Below are positions 1 through 9,375 of a DNA stretch of 14,663 nt, in pieces (position 1 is the first letter of the stretch; every line of letters starts with the position of its first letter). Below the pieces are notes generated by a model that did no database searches, was not told the DNA's origin, and saw only the letters and a program-made list of their open reading frames with translations. The stretch covers positions 937,448 to 952,110 of the forward strand of contig GG745340.1 in the NCBI GenBank assembly GCA_000151295.1. The letters are read 5' to 3'. The DNA is from Allomyces macrogynus ATCC 38327 (lineage: Eukaryota > Blastocladiomycota > Blastocladiomycetes > Blastocladiales > Blastocladiaceae). The position numbers and the translations under genes are program-made.

Positions 1-608
1 GCTGGCTGGCACCGCCGCGCTCGCCGTGCTCGGGTACCTGAAAGGCGCGCCGCATCACGTCAGTACCGTGCGCGCATCTTTGATGAAGAAAAATGATGCG
101 TTTAAACGCACCATTGGTACGCCGGCGGCTGAGCCTGTGCCGGCGGCGACGGCAGCGCCAGGTCGTTGCCACTCCATGGCGCAAACGCATCGCGGCGAGG
201 TACGGCGCGCAGATCCAGCGAGAGGCGCGCCAGACCCGCGGCCGCGGTCACGTCCACGTCCATGTCGACGTCCATCCCATCTCCACCCATTGCGGTGGCG
301 GTGGCGGGCTGGATACGAGCAGGCGCAGTGGGCGGCGACGGCAGGCCCATGGACGCGAGTCCGAACCGAAGCCCATTGGCGCTCGGCCCGCCGCTTGGTG
401 CCGCTGGCGGCGCAGGATCGTGCAGGTGCACGCCGTCAAACTGCATGGCGAGGTCGTCGGTGCGCGACGACCGCGGGGGGGTGTAGTATGCGGCCATCGA
501 CGCGAGGAAGCGCACGTCAGCGACGGGTGCGGGCGGTGGAGGCGTCGCTGCGGGCGCGCGGGCCGGGTGGCCGGCAGGGGCCGGGAACGCCGTCGTTGCG
601 ACGCTCAT
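1..608 (-). CDS. Unrecognised Pro/Ala-rich protein, 5' part, runs off left edge
   Basis: I do not recognise this protein. The reading frame starts at an ATG at 608-606 and is open for 165 codons (608-112). A good splice donor (GTGCGT, beginning at 111) then falls inside what would be a Trp codon. The inferred intron is 111-38 (74 nt), with a CTGAC branch site (complement of 59-63) and a TTTCAG acceptor ending at 38. Joining to 37-1 keeps the frame open to the window edge, which is good support for a real spliced gene. The product is low-complexity, dominated by Pro and Ala, with an acidic alternating MDVDMDVDV run in the middle and no catalytic motif, signal peptide or membrane segment visible. 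It could be the disordered N-terminus of a regulatory protein, but that is inference. It is transcribed divergently from the E2 gene, with 535 bp between the two start codons. Confidence 0.5.
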
Positions 609-1143
609 GATGGCGAAGATGGTCTGATGTTGCGCAAGAGCAGGCTGCGGTCGAGGGGCGATTGATCCACGCTTGCAGGTGGGCGGCGACGTTGCGCGCG
701 GTCAAGATCCGGTGCGGGGAAGAGGAGAGCGGCTGGGTGGAGAGTCAATCTGGAGCGAGCACGGAGCTGGCGCGACCGAGAAACGTCGACGATGAAAGGT
801 TTGGGCGACTTGCAGCCAGACGCGTGGCGGCGGTGGTGGCGTTCCATTTGGGCGTAATCAAGCGTGTACGTGTACGTGTACCGCACATGACCGCGTCGCC
901 AAGCGCCTCGCACTTTTGCATGCGAGACAGAGTCAGGTCACGCGAAAGCCACATGGTGCCACCTGCCGCCTGGATCGGGCGCGCCAAAGTCGCTCAGGAA
1001 GCATGCCTGCGAAAGCTTCATCATCCACCGCCCCGCTCTCACTCGACTTCCCCGCCATCGCGTCGTCGTCGTCATCGCTCGCCTGTCCGCCCGCGCCTTG
1101 GACCACAACTTGCTGCAACCAAACGAACAATACACTATCCATC
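609..1143. promoter_or_regulatory. Shared divergent promoter region (unknown gene / E2 gene)
   Basis: This gene-free stretch separates the start codons of the leftward unknown gene and the rightward E2 gene, so it must hold both promoters and 5' leaders. I see no clear TATA box. The last 130 bases before the E2 start are pyrimidine-rich on the + strand (around 1015-1090), which is common just upstream of fungal housekeeping genes. A short hexamer repeat lies at 863-880. Reading frames here have no recognisable product. Confidence 0.45.
863..880. repeat. Hexamer microsatellite (CGTGTA)x3
   Basis: Three perfect tandem copies of CGTGTA lie in the shared promoter region, about 265 bp upstream of the E2 start codon. 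CGTGTA overlaps its own reverse complement (TACACG), so the tract is nearly symmetrical. It could be a binding site or simply a short microsatellite; the sequence does not decide. Confidence 0.6.
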
Positions 1144-2173
<1,030 letters not shown>

Positions 2174-2722
2174 GCAGTGGACTCGCTCTCTCGTTTTCTC
2201 CCTCTCCGCCACGTCTGTTTCCCGGGCTTGCTCGTTTCGTTGCGGTCGATGACGACCTGCCTCTTGTCGTCCTCTTGTGCAAATATATCGTCTTTCAGTG
2301 TGTATCTCGCTTCATGGCTTGGTCCAGTTCGTGCTCGTTCTCGCTCGCGCCCATTCTCGCTCATGCCCGCTCGCGCTCGGCCATCTCGTCTTGCTCCGCT
2401 CGGTGGACGGAACAAACCACCAGATCAAGAAAACCAAGACAAGCAAAGGAAAAAAATGATTGTGATTCAAACGCTATGTTATGTAGCACACTTGCGGCAA
2501 CCAAATCAAATCAAACCTAACCAGCAACGTCAAACGGGAAGCGACACTAACGAAACCAAACGACTCGCTCTGCTACAGACAGACCCGTCCACAAGGTCCT
2601 CTCCTTGGCAATCTGGCCCTTTCTCTCGTACTCTTGCTCCCTCCTCCTCGTCGCGCACTCTTGTCTTCAACGTGTCCACGCGGCACCGGTATCCACTGCT
2701 CTATCGCGCGCACCGCACCATC
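2174..2722. other. Convergent intergenic region (3' flanks of E2 and GSY1)
   Basis: The E2 gene (+) and glycogen synthase (-) end facing each other across 549 bp. The stretch holds pyrimidine-rich runs and imperfect CTCGCT-type repeats (about 2330-2390), and an A-rich piece with AAATC repeats (about 2440-2520). I found no canonical AATAAA on either strand and no recognisable coding sequence. Presumably it carries both 3' untranslated regions and polyadenylation sites. Confidence 0.5.
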
Positions 2723-5188
2723 TTAGCGGCGGCCGGCAGCGAGCCCACGGCGCTTACCGCGGCCAACGACCATCTTCTTGGGGCTCTTCTTGGCCGCCGC
2801 CGCGGGCGCGGGAGCCGGCTCGGCCACGACCTCGACAATCTTGGCCGTCGTCGTCGCGCGCGTGCCCGGGTACACCTCCATCGGCGGCTCGTTATCGTCG
2901 TCGACATACTCGGTCTCGCTATCATGGTGATCATCATGCGCGGCGGCAATCCCGAGCCGGTCGAGCTCGTGCAGGACGCGGTCCGACACGTCCTCGTCGG
3001 CCATCAGGTGCGCGTGCTTGAGCCGCGGCGACCCGAGCGCCGACTTGGGCCGCGGCACGCGCGGCGGGTTGAGAGGGGTGCCCGGGACGGGGGTCACCGA
3101 CGACGATCCCGTCGGGGTCGTGGTCCCCATGCGCTGGATGGGGGCGGGGATGGCCGCCGGCACGGGCGCCGAGTTGGTGCGGTTCTGGGAACGACTGCGG
3201 GTACTGGCGCTTGAGCCGCGAGGTGGCGCGCTTTGACGTACTCGAAGCCCCATGGGCTTCCAGTCGAGGATCTTCGGCGAGCCGCTCCGTGCGGTTACGC
3301 AGTTGATGGCGCTGCCGGCGCGACTTTGGACGCAAATTGCGCCATCTTGTCGACCAAGTGGTTGACCGACTCGTCGACCGACTTCATGCGGCGGTCGACA
3401 ATGTAGATGCCGTAGTCGTCGGGCGTCTCCACCATTTCCTCCATGTAGCACCCAAAGCCCGACAAGTTGGTCGTGATCGACGGCACGCCCATGACCGTGC
3501 ACTCGGCGGGTGTGTAGCCCCACGGCTCGTAGTACGACGGGAACACGCCGAGATGGCACCCGCGCACAAACTCTTCGTAGTCGAGCCCAAAAAGCGGGTT
3601 GTTGGAGTTGATGAATTCCGGGTGGTAGACGACCTTGACGCGGTCGTTGCGGTCGTTGAAGAGCCGCAGGCGGCGAATCGAGCCCAACACGGGATCGTTG
3701 CTGTCGTCGGACATATTGTGCGTGACAACGGGCGGCAGCGGGTCGCGCTTGAGCGCGTAGATGCGCCGCTTGAGCGTGACCAGTTCCTCGCTCGTCATGA
3801 GCGACATTGGGTCGGGCGTGTGCCCGCGCGTCGCGGCCTCAAACACGCGCTCGCCAATCTTCTTCTGAATGTCGGCGACTGTGTCGCGCAGCTGCTTGGT
3901 CACGGCATGGCCCTTGAGCGCCTCCACGGTAAACGACTGCGTCGACGCCGGCATGATCACAAACGCGACAATCGTCACCTTCGAGTTGCTCGCCTTGAGC
4001 CGGTCGTTGAGTCGACCGAGCGCCTCGAGGTACATGTCGACCCCCTTGTTGCGGAACTCGAACCGTCCGGCCGTGAAAAAGTAGAGCGTCTTGTCGAGGT
4101 CAAAATCGAGATGGCCATAGAAGTGGCCGCGCACGAAATTGTTGATCTTTTCCTTGGCAATCGCGTGCAGGTTCTGGAACTCGTGCACGGCCGCGAATTT
4201 CACGACATTGAGCCCGTTGGGCACGACGCCGTCGGGTTTGCGCTTGAGCAAGTGCTCCGACTCGAACGCCGTGATTTGCGAGACGGTCGTGAACACCTGC
4301 GACGAGTGCGCGGCGCCGCGCTCAATGCAGTACCGGTGGTAGATCCCACGGCGGCCCGACTCAGCGTCCACGTCAAAGTTGCGCATGTTGTTGTAGAAGT
4401 CGACCGACCCGGCACACAGGTACCGGCCGAGCAGCGTCGCGTGTGTCGTGAAGATCGTGGCAATATCGAGCTGCCGGTGTCGGATCAGCGGCAGAGCCAC
4501 GCCCGCCTGCCACTCGTGGAAGTGCGCAATGATTGCCGACTGTGTCTCGCGCGCGACAAACTCGCCGAGGAACCACGCCGTCAGGTAACCTAACATGATC
4601 GCGTCGTTGGTCTCCGAGTCGGACGGCGGCGCCGGCACGCCGTGGTTGCGGAACAGGTCCCCGCGCCACTCGTCGAGCTTGCCACGCACGGCGCCCGCGT
4701 TCAGGTCAAACAGGATCGCGTAGGGCGCGCCGTCAATCAGCCACCGACCAAACGTCGCGTGCACGCCGTGCTGCGCCATGGCATCGAGCGAGTCGCGCAG
4801 GTGCGGCGAGACGAGCCCGGCATCGACGGGCTCCACCTCGAGCGGCGCTGATTTCGGGTTCAGCGGGCCAATCATCACGTACCGCTGCCCGTACTCGGCC
4901 GCGGTTACAGGCGCCTTGGTCTTGATGACCGTGTAGATGCCGCCGACTAAGGAGCGCATGGGGAAGGTGCGATCAACGCGTGAGGACACGTTCGTGATAC
5001 GGATCATGCCGGCGGCGACGCGTGCCGGACGACAGCAAAACGTGCCGATGGGCGCGTTATGCCATCTGCTGCGCGTCCGACCCGCGGAAAATAAAATGAA
5101 ATTGAAAGAAACGCGCGATGCGTACCCTTGTTGGCGACTTCCCAGGCCGACTCAAAGAGCCACGGATTGCGAATCGAGCGCGGCCCAT
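2723..5188 (-). CDS. GSY1: Glycogen synthase (GT3), frame broken by clustered 1-base indels
   Basis: Transfers glucose from UDP-glucose to the non-reducing ends of glycogen in the cytosol. Exon 1 (5188-5126) encodes [14 protein letters not shown]; a 179-nt intron (5125-4947, GTACGC..TTAG) splices in phase to [13 protein letters not shown]. From 4946 to about 3328 the frame is intact for some 540 codons and matches fungal GSY throughout, including [24 protein letters not shown] and [16 protein letters not shown] with the E-x7-E catalytic pair. The C-terminal part is clear but split over three frames: [16 protein letters not shown] (the G6P-sensing arginine cluster), [28 protein letters not shown], then a disordered tail with [10 protein letters not shown], like the yeast phosphosite region, ending at 2723. 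Five apparent 1-base insertions lie within 3186-3327, and one base seems missing in exon 1 after the ATG at 5188. Correcting all six gives about 760 codons. Homopolymer-type consensus errors are more likely than decay. Upstream is GND1, divergent. Confidence 0.92.
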
Positions 5189-5208
5189 GATTGATCGTCG
5201 AGCGCGTT

Positions 5209-5231
5209 GGTCAGGTCAGATAGGTCAGATA
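5209..5231. repeat. Tandem GGTCAGATA repeat in the GSY1 leader
   Basis: Two perfect tandem copies of GGTCAGATA (5214-5222, 5223-5231) are preceded by a partial GGTCA copy. They end 26 bp upstream of the GSY1 ATG, so they probably lie in its 5' untranslated leader. In the transcript orientation this reads TATCTGACC. No function is known to me. Confidence 0.6.
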
Positions 5232-5895
5232 GGGTCGGAATCACGGGGCCACGGTGGAGGGTGCGGCGAGAGACGCGTGCAGCAGGATCGGCGAGCCCGT
5301 GACAAGGGTCGGAGCCGGCGTGCTTGGGGTCAACAGAGCACCGAATTCAGCTATATGCACGTCGTGCAGTGATCAGCATCCGCGCCGACACGGCGAGACA
5401 ATGCATGCTCCGCTCCGTGATCGAGGACCGCTCCATCGCAGCACGGCACGGCGCGGCCCGGAACGACGCGTCGGCACGCCCGGGGGACCAGGCGTGAACG
5501 AGCGAGCGAATCAAAGCGTACGTGCGGGAGCCGAGGGAACCGACGCGGTGCGGCTGGGAATCCACGTCGGCGCTCGGGTCGTGATCGAGCGGGAGAATGG
5601 ATCGTGCAACGCGGGAGGAACGGCGGCGGGTCCGGGACACGGCAGCGGAAGCGCGGCTTGGGCGTGCGTTCTCGGTCGTGGTCGAGAGCGAGAGAAGGGA
5701 CGGCGGCGGGCGCACGGCGGGCGGGATGGAGGGGGCCGGCAGAACGCTGGAGCGCGGGGGCGTCGGAGCAGCGCGCAGCTTGGGCGGCGGGGGCGCGACG
5801 CGACGTTGGCTCGCACGCTGAGTGGGAAACGCGGGAGAAGCACGCGCGCGGCAGGGTTTGGGAGAGAGGGGGAAACGCCGTTGCAGCTGGAGAGG

Positions 5896-5940
5896 TGACG
5901 ATGATGATGATGGCGGTGGTGTTGGTGGTGGTGAGGGTGA
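5896..5940. repeat. GAT/GGT triplet-like simple repeat
   Basis: Four GAT units are followed by a GGT/GGC-rich purine/thymine run ending in GAGGGTGA. It is an imperfect trinucleotide microsatellite inside the GSY1-GND1 intergenic region. Its low complexity inflates the open frames around it. Confidence 0.55.
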
Positions 5941-7284
5941 GAGCATTCGCAAAGCAGCAAGCTGCAAAGGCGCGCTGAGCCACCGAGCCTGCAGTGACGT
6001 CCGTGTCGCCCATGGACACCCGCTTCGCAAAATCTTGCAGCAACACGCACGACAACAACACCACCAACCCACGACATCGTCGGCGGGCCGCCCCGGGTCG
6101 CCGACTTGCTGCAGGGCAAGCCCGACAAGAGCAAATTACGGTTGGCGCCGCTCTCGTTCTCTCTTTCGCGGTCCTGGCCGGCCTTCGCCACGCCGCATTT
6201 TCGCTCTTTTGCAGCCAGTTGGCCGTGGATTGGCCGTTGAAAAGGGGCCCAGAATCGGATGGAAAACTTAACGAACCACGAGGGACGCGTCTCGCGCCTC
6301 GGGCACGTTTTTCGCTTTCGGGCCTGGCGAGTGTGGCGTCCTGGAGTCGTTGGATGACCCCACGCGCACAACCGCACATGCACGCGTCCAGCCAACGGGT
6401 TGCTGCAAGCTGCAGAGAGCGAGATCGAACCGCACGGGGGCGAGACTTGGCCTCAACCACGGACTGGCCGCGGGCGACAGCCGACAGCGACACGCTGAGC
6501 GCGAGGCAGCATGCGACAGCAACCTCACCCCCGACCACCGCGCCAAACGGGCGCGACCACATGGCGAGGAGGTGATCACAGTGCGCCCAAACACTTTGCG
6601 GTAAGTCGCAAGGCCTGGCCGGCGCGGTCGCTGGCAGTCTCTGATCACATCCCATGTTTGTTTGATTCCGTTGGTTGCCTTGGTTGCCACTTGCCGGTGA
6701 GCGCTGGCTTCGCTGTCGCTGCTGAACAGCAACCCACATCAAGCCGTGCACGTTTGACCCATGAGTGATGAATGCCATGAGCTGGATGCAGCTAGGGCGC
6801 TGGAAGGCGACGCGCGAGCTGTAAACGAATGAATATTTGCAATTATTTGCTGCATCATCAACGCTCCTAGTTGCCGTTGACCTCCCTTTAATCTGCACCA
6901 AACCTGGCCTGTGTTGCTCCAACTCGGCCCCACGTCCCCGACATAGTTTTCTTTGGGCCAAAAAGGAAAAGCATTGCCAGTCGCAACTTGCAAATCCTCC
7001 GTTCTGGCCCCCAAATCAACCGAGTAATCGCGCTACCGCAGCGATGGCTGTGGCAGCGACATCACGTTTGGGGCCCTGCTTGCTCATCACTCGCACGCGC
7101 GCGGAGCAAACCCCGCCATGGACATGAGCAAACCAGCCGGCCTGCGAAAGCACCACCACGGGCCGACCCGAACATCCGCACCCGGCCGTCAAGACGCGAC
7201 GTGATCTCAAATCCCTTCCTCGTCGTACACCTCTCTCCCGCCGAGCACCAGCAACACTTTCACGCTCTCCAACTTGCTGCAACC

Positions 7285-9039
7285 ATGTCTGTCGAAGCCG
7301 TGTACGTGACGGCCGACGGCCCTGCTGCTGCTCCTCCTGCTCCTGCTGCAAAGCACGTCGCCATGAACGACGACGTGCCAACACCCCAGCGACGCGTTGC
7401 TCAACTCGCATCGATGCTCACGACGCCGCCCGCTCCATCCTTATGCCGCCACGCCGCTAGTGCTGATATTGGCCTTATTGGCCTGGCCGTCATGGTACGC
7501 GTCGGATTGATCTGCACAAGCGCGCTCACGCGAAGCGGAAACAGTGGATCCGGCGTACACCGCTAACGCTATGCTCCCCCGCACGCATGACAACGCGCTC
7601 GGTCGAAAACAAACAACCAACAGGGCCAGAACCTGGTTCTCAACATGAATGACCACGGCTTTGTTGTGTGCGCCTACAACCGCACGACGAGCAAGGTCGA
7701 CCAGTTCCTGGCCAACGAGGCCAAGGGCACGCAGATTGTTGGCGCGCACTCGATCGAGGAGCTCTGCGCCAAGCTCAAGCGCCCGCGCAAGGTCATGCTG
7801 CTCGTCAAGGCCGGCCAGCCCGTCGACGATTTCATCGCGCAGCTGCTGCCGTATCTCGAGGAAGGTGACATTATCATCGACGGCGGCAACTCGCACTTCC
7901 CCGACACGATTCGCCGCACCAAGGAGCTCGAGGCCAAGGGCCTGCTCTACGTTGGCGCCGGTGTCTCGGGCGGTGAGGAAGGCGCGCGTCTCGGCCCGTC
8001 GATCATGCCCGGTGGCTCGCCCGCCGCCTGGCCGCACCTCAAGCCCATTTTCCAGGCGGTTGCCGCCAAGGCCGACGGCCTGCCGTGCTGCGACTGGGTC
8101 GGCGAGACCGGTTCGGGCCACTACGTCAAGATGGTGCATAACGGCATTGAGTACGGTGACATGCAGCTGATTTGCGAGGGGTACCATATCATGAAGTCGA
8201 TGCTCGGCATGGGCAACGACGAGATTGGCGCCTCGTTCACCGAGTGGAACGCGGGCGACCTCGACTCGTTCCTCATGGAGATCACCAAGGACATTGTCAC
8301 GTTCAAGGACGACGATGGCAAGTTCCTCGTTGAGAAAATTCGCGACACGGCCGGCCAAAAGGGTACCGGCAAGTGGACCGCCATCTCGGCGCTCGACCTC
8401 GGCATGCCCGTCACGCTGATTGGCGAAGCCGTCTTTGCGCGTTGCCTGTCGGCGCTCAAGGAGGAGCGTGGCCGTGCCGCGGCTCTGCTCGCGGGCCCCA
8501 AGCCGGGCGTCGACGCCAAGTTCACGGGCGACCGCGCGCTGTTCCTCAAGGACCTTGAAAACGCACTCTATGCGGCCAAGCTCATCTCGTACGCGCAGGG
8601 CTTTATGCTGCTGCGCGAGGCGGCCAAGGAGCAGGGCTGGCACCTGAACAACGGCGGTATCGCCATTATGTGGAAGGGCGGGTGCATTATCCGGTCGCGG
8701 TTCCTCGGCGACATCAAGAAGGCGTTTGACCGCAACCCGGAGCTGGAGAACCTGCTGTTCGACCCCTTCTTCGCGTCGGTGCTTGAGCGCACGCAGTCGT
8801 CGTGGCGCCGCGTCGTTGCACAGGCCACGCTCCTCGGCGTGCCCGTTCCGGCACTCTCGTCGGCGCTTGCCTTCTACGACGGGTACCGCACGGCCTACCT
8901 GCCCGCCAACTTGCTCCAGGCGCAGCGCGACTACTTTGGCGCACACACGTACGAGTTTGTTGACGCGCCTGGGTCGTGGCACCACACCAACTGGACCGGC
9001 CGTGGTGGCCGTGTCGCGTCGTCGACTTACAACGCCTAA
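7285..9039 (+). CDS. GND1: 6-phosphogluconate dehydrogenase, decarboxylating
   Basis: Oxidises 6-phosphogluconate to ribulose-5-phosphate and CO2, making NADPH in the oxidative pentose phosphate pathway (cytosol). Exons 7285-7301, 7461-7494 and 7624-9039 join to 488 aa, against 489 in yeast. The N-terminal Rossmann motif GLIGLAVMG (10-18) is assembled across intron 2. NADP/substrate motifs follow: YNRTTSKV, IIDGGNSHFPD, GVSGGEEGARLGPSIMPGG, and GHYVKMVHNGIEYGD with the catalytic Lys186 and Glu193 pair. The all-helical domain follows (GTGKWTAISALDLGMPVTLI, LNNGGIAIMWKGGCIIRS, YFGAHTYE), and the C-terminal tail ends INWTG-like (TNWTGRGGRVASSTYNA). The start is chosen because GTACGT at 7302 splices to 7461, giving MSVEAVADIGLIG, close to S. 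pombe MSQKEVADFGLIG. Intron 1 (159 nt) is a multiple of three without an in-frame stop, so retention would add 53 Ala/Pro-rich residues (541 aa). Intron 2 (7495-7623) has GTACGC and CTAAC. Confidence 0.96.
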
Positions 9040-9375
9040 GACGCTCGTTGGTCAAGGTGGACACGTTGCAGCTCTGGTGTGTGGCTCGCCATGCTTGCCG
9101 CGGAGCAGAGGAGGGGAATAGTCGAGCAATATGTGAATAAACAAGTTTCATGCTTTTGCAACATGTGGTTCCCCTGCACTGGAGTCGCCTTGAGCACTAT
9201 CACGGAAACGAAACGCAACCACTCGGACTACCTCCGTGCCCTTGGCCATGATTCGTCATCTGCTGCTGCCCTGCCAAGGATAGATCGCTCAAGTCAACAC
9301 TCAACGCCACCATCACCCACCAGCACTGTGACTTGGTATCTGCTCCTCCACGTTTTCTCAACGTCATAATCTTCA
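9040..9375. other. GND1 3' flank, transition into CpG-poor block
   Basis: This is the 3' untranslated region and flank of GND1, with an AATAAA at 9136-9141. CpG is already thinner than in the gene but still present (for example near 9200-9300), so the passage into the CpG-depleted block is gradual rather than sharp. I see no gene in this stretch. Confidence 0.5.
9136..9141 (+). terminator. Polyadenylation signal AATAAA for GND1
   Basis: A canonical AATAAA lies 97 bp after the GND1 stop codon, in the right orientation and at a typical fungal 3'-UTR distance. The actual cleavage site cannot be seen from sequence. Confidence 0.6.

Larger units (their letters stand above)
5189..7284. promoter_or_regulatory. 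Divergent 2.1-kb intergenic region between GSY1 and GND1
   Basis: No gene with a recognisable product lies here. The region must contain the promoters and 5' leaders of GSY1 (leftward) and GND1 (rightward). Contents seen: a 9-bp tandem repeat just upstream of the GSY1 start (5214-5231); a GAT/GGT-type simple repeat (5896-5940); CCAAT boxes in reverse orientation near 6229; a locally AT-rich stretch around 6826-6860; and a pyrimidine-rich leader (about 7200-7260) before the GND1 ATG. Long open frames exist on both strands, including 536 codons at 6961-5351 (-), but they are GC-driven, low-complexity and without family resemblance. I leave them out as genes. Confidence 0.5.

Noticed and set aside
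2177..3214. 345-codon plus-strand frame
   Set aside because: Lies over the E2 3' flank and antisense to the GSY1 C-terminus. The Arg/His-rich translation is typical of a shadow frame.
3337..4593. 418-codon plus-strand frame
   Set aside because: Exactly antisense to the conserved catalytic region of GSY1, and its composition mirrors that gene.
6418..6435. GGTTCGATCTC-like B-box on the minus strand suggesting a tRNA
   Set aside because: No T-stem pairing around the loop, and no matching anticodon or acceptor arms at the right spacing.
5351..6961. 536-codon open frame on the minus strand upstream of GSY1
   Set aside because: Low-complexity Arg/Ala/Pro/Ser-rich translation, no family motif, competing long frames on the other strand, and position in a divergent promoter region. 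It looks GC-driven.
7441..8985. 514-codon minus-strand frame
   Set aside because: Antisense shadow of GND1, caused by strong third-position GC bias.
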